Origin: Mantis religiosa
Lineage: Eukaryota; Arthropoda; Insecta; Mantodea; Mantidae
Length of the DNA stretch: 64,000 nucleotides
Direction: 5' to 3'
NCBI GenBank assembly: GCA_030765055.1
Contig: CM060950.1
Location: 277,922,756 to 277,986,755 of the forward strand
Part shown: piece by piece, positions 22,074-33,480 of the stretch
How positions within the stretch are numbered: position 1 is the stretch's first letter
How the letters are laid out: each line of letters begins with the position of its first letter
Translations under genes and position numbers: made by a program
The notes under the pieces: model-generated
The model's database searches: none
What the model was told of the DNA's origin: nothing
The model's input: only the letters and a program-made list of their open reading frames with translations

Positions 22074-23689
22074 ACAATTTATTTCTCGCTAATGAAATTA
22101 AACAAAAACCGCTACAGAATCAATTAATTGCGGATCAGAACTTAATGATGTCAATTCTGACTAGCTGCTGCACAAACTTTGGTACCTAACTTTGAAAAAC
22201 TAGTGTGTCGAAAGAGACAACAAAAATCTGGAAGACTAGGTTTGACTTCTGAGTAATATGTTGTGCATATTGCTCTTCTTCGAGTTGTTATTTAATACTG
22301 CTGTAGTGTAAGTAGATTATTTTCATTTTGTTTGGACTATCAATTAATTATTCATTTGTTTTTTCATTAAAAGAAACGTACATCGTTGAATGACAATGAA
22401 TGAAATGTGATATTAAAATAATTGATGTAAGAATTATATCCTTCATACTTCAATTCGATTATTATTGTTGCACAGTCAAATGTATATTTAAATTGAGAAT
22501 CGGCATTCTGCCACTGCTCTGAAGGTTACGGAGTGCACAGTAGACTATTCCGGAGACCTGCTGTGGATAGAGACGGTGGGCACTTTCTTACGGTATAAAT
22601 CACAGGGTATAGCCAAAATAGAGGTTGTAACATTGATGGTTTTTCGCACTCTTATGTTGTTGGTACTTACTACTACAGCTTTCTACTAAGTTATAAACCC
22701 GCGCGTTTGCTATATGAATAGAAGCTGTTGATTTGTTAAGGACGGGTGTGTTTTAGGGCATTAAACAGAAATATGATCTGGAAGTTTATTGCTGAGTAAA
22801 CCAGACGAAGACTCCTATTGTAAGTTATTATTCTGCCATTGAATGTCACTTAAGTTTTCTCGCAGTAGGACAAATAAACATGCAGTAAATTAGTATCTAG
22901 AAGTTTAACGTATCACATTGCAACTTAATGCGTAGGCGATTATCACATTCCGGTAAGCCAACAAACATTGTACAATTCATTAATAACTGACCAAGCCTAA
23001 ATGGAATTGTCCATATCTGAATCCCGCTCTGAATTTTAGCTTCACAACATTAATGAAAACACATAGTTTTCCTAAGTTATGGTATTAGACATTGGAGATA
23101 TTCTTGATAGCATTTATAGTGTTACAATAGCAACCTGCACCACACTTCGCGGGTTTTGTGGTACGAGTTTTTATTTGTGTGTGTTTCCATTTTAATATGA
23201 ATTGTTGGGCTCTTCTTTCCTTTACGTCCCGCAAAGTTTTCGCTAACTCACTGGCAGTATTGCATCCTCTAAGAGGTCATAAATATCGAAAAAATATGCT
23301 TTAAATACTCTCTAAACCTTCAGAAATATATACATTTAAAATAAAACAAAATCTAAGCTCAAATGTATTTACTGTGCAAGCGTCGATGTTGGTGGCAAAG
23401 TTACCTTGTTGCCTATATTGCTCCTATAATACTGCTCTTTGGTGCCAGCATTAAAAAGGTCAATATACTTTAGTTAGTAAATGAACTGTTATAAGTTTTC
23501 AGGGATCTAAAATATGAACTTTTATCTAAAACAAATGTTTTGACTAAATGGCAGGATAAATCTCCGGAATGACCTTGTTTAGGTATTGAAATGAATTGGC
23601 TTTCCCGTTTTACTGCAGTCTTGGCACCACAGTTACTCCAAATGTGTATCCATTCAATTCTCTCTGAAGTCATCCTCATGATAGGCGAT
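22072..23689. other. Spacer, no gene recognised
   Basis: No coding similarity. The string AAACCCGCGCGTT near 22695 also occurs at about 6515 in the hAT element, with some similar surrounding bases, so a decayed hAT piece is possible. Confidence 0.4.
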
Positions 23690-24250
23690 GCCGGATGTGT
23701 TATATATCGATCTACTATAGGGGATATCAATTATTTTGTGCAAAGTTTAGAGGAAGTAGTACAAGCCACTAGGTCGAGCAAGAAAATCGTCATAATAGGG
23801 GACTTAAATTTTAATTGTGGTAAAAAATTAGATAGTCAATTAACAGATTTACTGATGCTATGTTCCCTTCATCCTACCGTGAGTAAACCAACTAGAGTAA
23901 CAATACATTCAGCCACAATTTTAGACCAGATTTTAATATCCAATGATTTTACTAATACTGTCATACAAGTTATTGATACAGGTTTTTCTGATCACTATGC
24001 ATTATCAGCTACCTTATATGATTATACTACCATAAACAGAAACAGCAAACAGCCTTTGTTAAAACAGTATAGTAGAAATATAAATAAGCATAGCTTAGCA
24101 GATTTAAAGGCCAGACTTGAAACAGAAGATTGGAGCCCTATGTATGCAACAAATGATATCAATGTAATGTATGAATCATTCATAAATAGATTGAAATACC
24201 ACATGGATATAGTAAATGCCAATGAAACTGCGAAAGCTAGGGGAACATAA
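23690..24250 (+). pseudogene. AP-type endonuclease domain, C-terminal half
   Basis: The frame holds YRSTIGDINYFVQSLEEVV, then IVIIGDLNFNC with the catalytic GDLN, and the terminal GFSDHYALSATLYDY with the catalytic SDH. The domain nicks target DNA to prime reverse transcription. The N-terminal metal-binding motifs are absent because the copy is truncated. A stop at 24248 breaks the link to the RT frame that overlaps from 24216. Confidence 0.85.
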
Positions 24251-26283
24251 AAACAACTGGGTAACAAAGTGTATTTTGAAATCTGGGACAAGGCTAAGAT
24301 TTCTGAATTCTTTGAGGAAAAGGGGTACTGATCCGGGCTTAGAACAATACTTTAAGAAATATAAAGAGATATATAATAAAGTTTTAATACAAGCAAAAAA
24401 GCAGTATAATAGTGAATTTATCAATAATGCTGAGAATAAACAAAACGCCATGTGGAGTATAACTAAAAGCATTTAAAGCAAAGTAATGAGATTAAGAACA
24501 TATCTATTAGGTTACCAAATGGTTCACTGTCTGAAGATCCTCAAGTAATAGCCAACGTATTTCAAACTTACTATAGCGAAATGGTGGAGAGATTAGTTGG
24601 GAATCAGCCATGTAATTTAAATAGGGAGCACATAAATTCAGTTGGAATGTGTATGTTTCTAACACCGGTGACAGGCAGAAATTAATACAATACTAAAATC
24701 TCAAAAAAATAAACCAAGCGAAGGACATGATCAGGTACCTATAACAGTGTTCAAATACTGCAGTAGTGTTTTGGATAAAGTACTAAGTTGTTTAATTAAT
24801 GAATCTTTTGAAGCCGGACAATTTCCAGATGTACTTAAAATTGCCAAAGTAAAACCAGTTTTCAAAAAAGGTGATATTAATGAATCTTTTGAAGCCGGAC
24901 AATTTCCAGATGTACTTAAAATTGCCAAAGTAAAACCAGTTTTCAAAAAAGGTGATAGAGAAAAAGTCGAAAACTACAGGCCAATATCGATTTTACCAGC
25001 CTTATCCAAAATTTTAGATAAAGCTATGCTAGTAAGATTTAGTTCGTTTTTGGAGAAGCATAATGTAGTTAACCCTGCACAAAATGGGTTCTGTAGAGGA
25101 AAATCCACAACATCAGCAATTTTTGAGTTTACAGATCATATATTGGAGGCTATTGACAATGATAACTGTACAGGCTTACTAATAGATCTAACCAAGGCAT
25201 TTGACATGATTCATCATGAAATTCTGTTACAAAAGCTGTAATATTATGGGATAAGGGGAATAGTATGGGATTGGTTCCAATCATATTTAAAAAATCGGAA
25301 ACAAATGGTGGAAATCACATATGTCGATGAGTGGAATGTTGTACGTAATCACTATTCAAAAATGAAACAAATTAAATATGGAGTTCCCCAGGGATCCATA
25401 CTAGGACCCGTCCTCTTTTTAATATTCATAAACGACTTCCCAAATTATTTAAATCCAACTCGGGTAACTATGTTTGCTGACGACACAAATGTTATAATAA
25501 AGGGAAATGAAAATGCAAAACACATAACCAGTAAAATTGAAACTTGGTTTGCTGAAAACAAATTGCTTATTAATACAAACAAATCTTCAGCAATATCATT
25601 TTGCCACAAACAAAATAAAAATGTTGGCAAACCTGACATCAAGTTGTATGGTGCGTATGTTTCTTATAAGACAGAAGCAAATTTTCTGGTAGTATGGGTA
25701 GATCAGTATTTAGACTGGGAAGCACACATAAAAAGTCTAGTAATAAAGTTAAATAAATTCTACTTCTCGTTAAGAGAAATAAAAAATGAGGTGAATGCAA
25801 GTGACATGAGAACCTTATATTTTGCATATGCAGAAAGTCTAATGAGGTATGGCATTATATTTTGGGGGGATAGTAAAGACAGTCACTTGGTTTTTAAAGT
25901 ACAAAAAAGTATTGTTATATGCCTAATGTCAGGAAAAAAATATGACTCCTGCAGGAACTTCTTTAAGGAATTGAAAATCTTGACTTTGCTCAGTCTGTAT
26001 ATATACTGTTTGCTATGTTATACAAAACAAAACCTTGAATATTTCACCACAAATAATCAAATACATCATCATAACACCAGAGGTAAAACAGACTTAAGAA
26101 CAATAACACATAGAACTACACTTTATTCCAAAGGAGTTAGATATTCAGCAGTCACTCTGTATAATAAACTACCGGCTAATCTGAAAAACATAAAATCCAT
26201 GCTGTGTTTCAAGTTATCGTTGAAAGAAATTTTATTAAGCGATTCATATTATGATATAAGTGAATTTCTAGATACACTGTAGC
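24251..26283 (+). pseudogene. Non-LTR reverse transcriptase and C-terminus
   Basis: Frames 24747-25241 and 25305-26283 contain NYRPISILPALSKILDK, NGFCRGKSTTSAIFEFTD, YGVPQGSILGPVLFLIFIND and the active site TMFADDTN. The thumb continues to RYGIIFWGDSKDSHLVFKVQ, the ending style of CR1/Jockey-type RTs. A TAA after LLQKL separates the two frames, and a linker frameshift lies near 24476-24680. An in-frame duplication of 27 codons (24798-24959) sits in the fingers. The palm catalytic aspartates are intact. Confidence 0.9.
24798..24959 (+). repeat. 81-bp in-frame tandem duplication in the RT
   Basis: Two adjacent 81-bp units are nearly identical and encode NESFEAGQFPDVLKIAKVKP plus VFKKGD. The first unit ends in Ile and the second in Arg. 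Confidence 0.95.
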
Positions 26284-26467
26284 TGGCCATATAATTGTAT
26301 ATATTTGTGATACATTTTAAATGCTGTGTAGCTGTAGAGCCATGCAACTATATATATTTATGAGTTCATGCTTAGATCTTATTAATTATAACTTGATGCA
26401 ACTTATTTTTTATACTTATATTATTTGTATTCTAAATATTTGTATTGACTTAACAGATGAATAAAAC

Positions 26468-26529
26468 TACCACCACCACCACCACCACCACCGCCACCGC
26501 CACCACCACCACCACCACCACCACCACCA
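26468..26529. repeat. (ACC)n 3' tail
   Basis: About 20 ACC/GCC units directly after AATAAAACT at the end of the non-LTR element. Confidence 0.95.
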
Positions 26530-27422
26530 TTAGTACTAGTACTATTGGGTCCTAGAAATACAGGCAGAGATTTACAGTTAGGGGGGCTGCAATACCCCAA
26601 GCAATTAAGCTATTGTATCCATTACAGCAGTCAGTGTGGATTGTCTGGCAAACTTCACATCGTCGTTGCGCCTGTAAAAACGGCCATGCGAAGTAAAGGT
26701 AATCTTACAGGAGAAAGGAAAAACACTCTTATTATTGCTTTTTGATTTATGATTCGTGTTAATACAACGTTAAATTTCTTATTTTCTCAGTTACATTGTA
26801 GATTTGGCGATATCAGTTCAATTTCAACAAAAAAAAAATTTTGTAAAGGAAATTTCAATGAGTATTTCACATAGCCAAATAAATATGCGCCTTTTGTATC
26901 ACATAGCCGATTTAGTAGACAGAAGGCAGCGTTAAAAGTATGTAATGTTTCTATATTGTTATATTGTCTATACTATTTGTGTGTTATTAAAGTTAAAGCA
27001 TATGATATGATAATGAGAAAAATCAATGTAACTATGAAAATATTTTTGTGTTCAGAATCAGAATAACCTTAATTACTTCCAGATGCTGAAGTTGAAATCA
27101 CTGTCGCATAACAAATTAAAATGATCTATTCATACAGTCGAGCCTTTTGACATTAATACAAAGTCATGGTAAAACTGTGACATGATTTCATACTGTAATT
27201 CTGTCAAAAATGGAATAATTTCTGTATATGAAGATGAAGCTCTGTTTCACTAACAGATCCAAGATAGCTCATTGCGTTCTATTGTAATGACTTTTATTAG
27301 CGAAACATATAGATTGCTCAAAGTATAAACTTGAAAGAAGCGTAGGGACAGTGAAGCACAAATTAGTACAAAAGTGAATCGAGAAGATATTGACACATTG
27401 CTTCACTCACACTGTTTATTCA

Positions 27423-27462
27423 CAGGACATGTTTCAAGAGCTCTTGCTCCTATCATCAGCTG
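27423..27462 (-). ncRNA. Hammerhead ribozyme-like motif, PLE-A mini, left arm
   Basis: Minus-strand copy of the motif described at 27579-27618, in the left arm of the palindrome. Core CTGATGA and GAAAC are intact. Confidence 0.7.
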
Positions 27463-27578
27463 ATACTCGATTAGTGTAAGTTGTAGTGGTTTCCTCTTTC
27501 TCCTTGACAAGTGCATCACGCCATCTATTGACAATACGGAGAAAGAGGAAATCTCTACAACTTACACTAATCGAGTAT

Positions 27579-27618
27579 CAGCTGATGATAGGAGCAAGAG
27601 CTCTTGAAACATGTCCTG
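27579..27618 (+). ncRNA. Hammerhead ribozyme-like motif, PLE-A mini, right arm
   Basis: CAG (stem I), CTGATGA core, one extra T, stem II AGGAGC/GCTCTT with loop AAGA, GAA, stem III ACATGT, then C and CTG closing stem I. This is a type I hammerhead with a very short stem III. Hammerheads in PLE terminal repeats are known. The extra T between core and stem II is not canonical. Self-cleavage after the C (27615) is inferred. Confidence 0.72.
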
Positions 27619-28049
27619 TGAATAAACAGTGTGAGTGAAGCAATGTGTCAATATCTTCTCGATTCACTTTTGTACTATATAGATTGCTGCCAAAATATTG
27701 TCAGCATGTTTAGTTCACTGGAACCTTGCATGGCACACAGTCCATTTTAGGCGTTCTGTTTTGCAATAATGGATTGCAGGTGAAATTGGCGCTGGATTCA
27801 CTGGTTTCTGAAGATGCCTTACATTCTGCACACAATATTGCGGATGAGGTAGTTGTATTGTGTATGTATTAAGTTTATTTTAGGGTATTTTTGCTATTTA
27901 ATTTTGTGATGGATTTAAGTCATTATAAATGCATCAGTATAATAAATAATTTAGTAAAGACATGATTTTCTAAAGCAGTCAATTACATTTTTAACTTTTT
28001 AAAAACTAAAAAAAATACCCAAGCATTATTATAAAATAAATTATATTGT

Positions 28050-30131
28050 TACAGATAAAGTGTGTATTGAATTGCCATGGGATGATGTTCGAGCAGCAAT
28101 CATGCCAACACAGACAGTAATGACTGAGGCATTTATAGTGGGTAATACTGATACAGTTGATACAGCATAATACTGATACAGCATAAATGACACACAAATT
28201 ACAGATCTCTCAAGTTGTGGTGGAGCTAAATATACCAGTTTAGAGGATTGTAAACTAACTGAGACCCCAAATATGTCCACTTTATCTGATATAACAGAGT
28301 AAGGCTACCTGATTGGAAATGAAGGTGACAAGGATGAGAATGGCAAGGACTTGGGGAAGAAAAATAATGGCAGACCAGATAATAAAGAATTAAAAATGCA
28401 CAGGAAGAAATATCAAGGGCAGAAGAAGGATGCCAATGTGTACATTATTGTGGATTGTGAGGAAAGAAAATTACTAACTAAAACTTTGTCCACACAAAGA
28501 GAGCAAATCATGCAAAAGAAGTTTCATGTGCCATAAATTCGACAAAAATACACGAAAGAAAGTACATGAAAGATTCTGGAATTTTAATACCTGGGAGGAG
28601 AAAAAGGTGTATATTAATGGCCATGTGAACTTAGGCCAGTTATTAGATGAAGATAAAGTACTGAAAAAGATCATCCTACTAAGCAGCATGGCTATGACTG
28701 TTATCTACCCCTAGTAGGTGGGTCAAAGGAAAGGGTGTGTAGAGATTTTTCTCTTTCTACCCTGGGACTGAAGAAAACTGTTTTTAATAACTGGGTCAAG
28801 GATTTCAATGAAATTAATACAAACGAATCCATAGAAAGTGAAGAATCCGACATTGAAACTGTGGACGGGAAGAGCAAACGTACAAGAATCATCAAATAAG
28901 AGGAAACTGCTAAAATCAGAATCTGTAAGCAAGTGGTTAGAGTTAATTCCAAAAGTTCCCAGCCACTACTGTCGAGCTAGTAGTTCACGTGTATATGTGG
29001 ATTCAAAATTTAGATCTCTTAATCAAATGCACAAAATTGATAAGGAGTGGTATGAAGAAACAGGAAATGAATCAGTGGAAAGCAAAAAGTTTATGTGAAA
29101 TTTTAGAAAAACAGTGCACATCCATACACAAACCTAGGAAAGATCAATGTGACAGTTGCATTGCATTTAAGGAAGGGAACATGAAACAAGATCAAAATCA
29201 GCATGTCCAGAGGAAAAATGAAGCGCGAAAAGCGAAGAAAGATGTGATTTCTTCAGCATCATATAGTGTCCTTGTGGCTACGATGGGCGTCCAAAGTGCT
29301 CTTCTGTGCCCAAAATTAACTGTTTATTAACAGTACTACAGCCAGAAATTACAAATACACAATTTTACAATTTGTTAGTAATACAAAAGATGTACCCTTT
29401 ATGTGTGTCATGAAGCCGAAGGGAAAATTACAGTCAATGAATTTACAATTTGCATCCTTGATTTCATAAGGAAAAATTCAACGTACAAAAAAAATCATTT
29501 TGGTGTCCAATGGTTGTGCGTACCAAAACAAAAATAAACTTTTGGCAAGTGCTTTGGTTGATGCATCGAGTAAATTTCAAATTGAAATTGAACAAATCAT
29601 ACTGGAGAAAGGACATACAATGATGGAGGTGGATAGTGTCCATTTAACATTAGGGAGGCTCACAGGTGTAAAAAATACGACTCATCTAAAATTTAATAAT
29701 TAGGGAGGCTGTTTAGTCCACCAATATACACCCCTGCACATTACGTTAGTAGGATGGAGGAAGCTAGGAACAAGAAAAAAGGTGCCCATCCATACATAAT
29801 AAATCATCTGGACCATTCGTTTTTCAAAAATTTTGAAAGCCTTCCACATAACTTTCCATCTATAAGACCAGGAAAGAAAACAGGCAATCCTACTGTCACC
29901 GACATATGAGCACTACTTTACAAAGAGGGGGAGGTTTTCTACAAAGTGAACCATCGAGACGAGTGGCAACCACATCCACAGCGCAGGCAAAAATTGAATA
30001 TAACTGATCCTCAAGATCTCTATCATCACTTGCTGAAGATAGACAAAACAAAATGTGAAAGCCTGCAGTCTCTGAAAATGTTCATGAACAAGGAATATCA
30101 TTTGTTTTATGATAATCTAAAATATCAGTGA
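28050..30131 (+). pseudogene. Decayed transposase-like gene of a broad insect family, function uncertain
   Basis: Fragments in several frames are co-linear with a protein family I know from many insect genomes as uncharacterised, transposon-borne ORFs. They are: RKKVHERFWNFNTWEEKKVY, KLLKSESVSKWLELIPKVPSHYCR, SIHKPRKDQCDSCIAFKEGN, then SNGCAYQNKNKLLASALVDA and LEKGHTMMEVDSVHLTL, and the C-terminus MNKEYHLFYDNLKYQ. The SDGCTYQN and EKGHTQMEVDSVH-type motifs suggest an RNase H-fold nuclease, but I will not name it. Stops occur every 60-110 codons. CXXC pairs in the middle could bind zinc. Confidence 0.7.
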
Positions 30132-30834
30132 ACCTTAACTTTCCCAAAGAAGTATTCTTTCCATTATATATGAAAAGTTTTCTTTCAGATATTATAGATA
30201 CATTAATTGATATGTTTTATATATCTTCATTCACTTTTCAGTTTTTTTTTGTTTATTGTAAGTCGTTTATATTATGTTTTACACCATTTGTGTTTATTTC
30301 TCGTGATGACTACTGGGCCATTATATAATGCTCTCATAATAATTATAGCCTATTCCGTTTCAATTTAAATCTGTTTTTATCACATTTGTGTGATGCATGT
30401 CTTCAGTATAGGAACATTATGTAACTGTAATGCTATGCTATACTTCTGTATGTTATCTGACTGTTGAATTAAAGTTGATAAAAGTGTATACTTTAATTTG
30501 TATGTAATATCAGATATTAAAGAACTAATGACTAATTCATTAGTGTGATCTCATAAAATGAGATTTTGCATAATCAGCTATGTGCATGATAAAGCGCAAC
30601 ATAAGAGTCAAGGTCGACCATGTGCGAGAGATTCACATAGATTATTTGGCATGAACAGTATCCAGTTCAAGCACATAGCCGAATTTACATTTTCACCTGT
30701 ACAAGTGCAACCATAGGAGATTCCCATAGATTGTTTTCAGGATCAATTATGCTTGCTTTCTTGCTCCTTGAGGTACGCATAACTAATTTTCATAAAAAAA
30801 GTGCATATAGCCGATTTAGCAGGCGCAACGACGA

Positions 30835-32536
30835 CATGCTCTTTAATGGAAAGGGGTGGCATGGGCACCATCTTTTTCATTGGAGCATACTGTTATCCAT
30901 TTATTGGTGACCATGTTAGTCAGTCCAACGATCCAGTTCCCTTCCACAGTGCAGATTTAATGATTTTCCTCCTTCCAGTTTTGCATTTGTAATTTGAACA
31001 ACATAGTTTGCATAAGCTATTTTGCTCCTGCTTATGTATTTATTGTATATTGAGGATACCACCCGACAATAGCTCAGCCAATCAGATATGTTCTGTGGCT
31101 TACATTTGCATCTCCAATGGAGCAATGGATAACAGTTTGTTTGTACAAAAATGTGTGAGAATGGCTGAGTGTAACTAGAAGTACTTGTACAGGTGATAAC
31201 CTAGAGTTTTCAAACCAAATACCCTTTGCTACTGTTTCTGAGAACTGTTCATACCTATCCCATGAAAAAATATCTTGTATCTGTGATCTTGTTTCCTAAC
31301 AGAGTTAAGGCAGTATCACATTCTCAACATAACATGCTCGTTCTTAAACTTTTGTCATATTGGAAATGCAAAGATTGTTTGTGATACAGTGCTGTGAGAT
31401 CAACAATATTAATGAATCTAGCTGTAGCAGTGAAACTTAAACTGTATTTACTGAATGTCAGCAACCGAACAGGATATTCATTTATTTTTATTACTTTCTG
31501 TAATGTATATTCTGAGGTTAAACACTTAAAATGGTGGTGGTTCACAAATTTTCATTTGTTCAAGTATCCCTGAACTTGACTCATGGTAGGACCTGATGAA
31601 CAAACAAGCAAGAGAGGCATGCTGTTACTGGTATTGTCATAATGGAAGTGAGTTGTGGACTTTTATTTCTATTTTCCCAGAAAAGTCTGGTGAAATACAC
31701 TTTGAACTTTCATTTCATAAATACCCAAATAACCAAACAGGTAAATGAAAGACTTCAAAATGAAAAGTTGATAAAGAGAAAATTTTATACTCATAGCAGT
31801 ATTTCAGGTTGTTTACTAGGTAATTCTTACTTAGGCAATCGTCATACCAAGGTGCTCAGCCTACAGGTGAACGCCCCTCCCTAACAAGTGTGTAATGATA
31901 TCATAATTTCTGTTAGGCCTATTTTCTTTGTTGACCAATAACATGTTGTAAATTGTATTCTCTATGTAAGATTTGAAGTTTTCAAGGCAAGTGTTATTCA
32001 AGGTTTCATGGGTGATCAACTGTGTCAGGATTATGAAGGTCGAGCTTCATATGTTGAACACTGTTGATTTCGGTCATTCTATATTCTGATTCCTTCTCAT
32101 AAATCATATGGAGCAGACACCTGAAAGTCTTACTGCTGTATATTAAATATGTTGTTATGATTTTAACAGAATAATTTGCCTAAAATCTGTTTTATTTTTA
32201 AGAAATTTTTTAACAAGCACTGAAAAATAAAATATTCATTAATTTTTTTTATTTGCGGACAAAATAAGAAAGAAATCCCCATATCAAAATTAGCAAGTGC
32301 ATATAAGGAGCATATGGTAAAACATTTACACCATTTATAAGAGCTAAGAAAAAAGTACATATATATTGTCGCAGCGACGTGCATAAAAGGTTTGGCGCAG
32401 GGAGCGATAACAGACAGATAGTGTATCACAGAGATAGAGCCCAGAACAAATAAAGATAGTGCGGAGCAGTAACTTGCCAGCACAGATAAAGTTCCATCTA
32501 GAAAGGTTTGGTGATGCCTTGATTGTTTTATAGAAC
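30835..32536. other. Spacer, no gene recognised
   Basis: AT-rich DNA with only short, unremarkable open frames. Confidence 0.5.
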
Positions 32537-32551
32537 ATTCGATTTCTTATT

Positions 32552-32776
32552 AATTTTTAGATGAGTCGTATTTATTACATATCTGCTTCACTTTCGTACC
32601 TATTTTGAGGACATGTTTCGCAAATCATCGTTTGCATCTTCGGCTCTTATGCGATGATTTGCGAAACATGTCCTCAAAATAGGTACGAAAGTGAAGCAGA
32701 TATGTAATAAATACGACTCATCTAAAAATTAATAATTTTTCGCTTCACTGTGGTGTTCCAATACAGTTAAATCTCG
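32552..32776. mobile_element. Palindromic mini-PLE (family D), 225 bp
   Basis: Inverted arms of about 85 bp (32551-32634 and 32653-32737) share AATTTTTAGATGAGTCG and TACATATCTGCTTCAC. The right side has an extra tail of about 40 bp. A 15-bp target duplication, ATTCGATTTCTTATT, lies at 32537-32551 and 32777-32791. No coding sequence is present. The design equals that of the family A mini-PLE, but the sequence is different. Confidence 0.85.
32607..32646 (-). ncRNA. Hammerhead-like motif, PLE-D left arm
   Basis: Minus strand: GAG, core CCGAAGA (C in place of the essential U), extra T, stem II GCAAA/TTTGC with loop CGATGA, GAA, ACATGT, C, CTC. The geometry is complete but the core change probably weakens cleavage. 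The right arm starts within stem II and lacks the core. Confidence 0.6.
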
Positions 32777-33150
32777 ATTCGATTTCTTATTTGTTCCAGA
32801 AATATCTAGAATTATTAATAGAGGTATTTAAGGAAGTGATGACTCACCAAGTCAGTCGAAAAACACAGTGGAGTAGTAAACAGTTGTAAGGACAGACGTA
32901 AAGTCTGTCTACTCAACGCAAGTGCACGGCGGCCGCTTTCTTTGACAAACCCTCATAATCGTTTTACAACATGGACCCTCCTCCTGACGGTCCCCTCTAC
33001 AACGTTGCAACATTTTAACATCACCGTCTTTTTCTAGAGTCTCTTTCTCTGTCTAAACAACACGTGCACTTCACATTGTGAAAAGACTGGGTTTTTACGA
33101 GAATCAAAATAAGAAACTTGGAAAATATTGTATTCCTATTATTGCCATTG

Positions 33151-33399
<249 letters not shown>

Positions 33400-33480
33400 T
33401 TGTTAAATTTTCTACTTAGCATGTAGGCATTTTCGTAATTATTATAATCAGTGCTATTAACTCACATAGATATAAGTGCC

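Larger units (their letters stand above)
23690..26529 (+). mobile_element. CR1/Jockey-like non-LTR retrotransposon, 5'-truncated, (ACC)n tail
   Basis: An endonuclease C-terminal half, an RT and a short C-terminus are followed by a 3' tail of (ACC)n (26468-26529). ORF1 and the endonuclease start are missing, consistent with 5' truncation. Tails made of a short repeat rather than poly(A) are common in CR1/L2-type elements. I could not find a target duplication. Confidence 0.85.
27319..27676. mobile_element. Palindromic mini-PLE (family A) with two hammerhead motifs
   Basis: Two inverted copies of the PLE-A 3' end meet at about 27500. Both arms carry the terminal segment with TGACACATTGCTTCACTCAC, and the left arm has about 50 extra bases at its outer end. 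A 12-bp target duplication, ATATAGATTGCT, lies at 27307-27318 and 27677-27688. No coding sequence remains, so it depended on a PLE reverse transcriptase. Confidence 0.92.
26660..30834 (+). mobile_element. DNA transposon of unassigned family with TIRs and subterminal repeats
   Basis: The left end (TCGTCGTTGCGCCTGTAAAA) and the right end reverse-complemented (TCGTCGTTGCGCCTGCTAAA) match with few changes over about 33 bases. Variants of CACATAGCCGA recur near both ends (about 26867, 26900, 30560, 30662, 30803), as transposase-binding sites often do. A decayed protein-coding region fills the middle (28050-30131). I see no convincing target duplication, so superfamily and exact ends are open. A mini-PLE is inserted at 27319-27676. 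Confidence 0.75.

Noticed and set aside
21571..22127. Open frames rich in Ile, Phe, Tyr and Ser
   Set aside because: They come from the TTCA/TTTA compound microsatellite and have no conserved domain.
22690..22710. AAACCCGCGCGTT shared with the hAT at 6515
   Set aside because: Only a short stretch agrees and no TIR or target duplication accompanies it, so I do not call a hAT copy.
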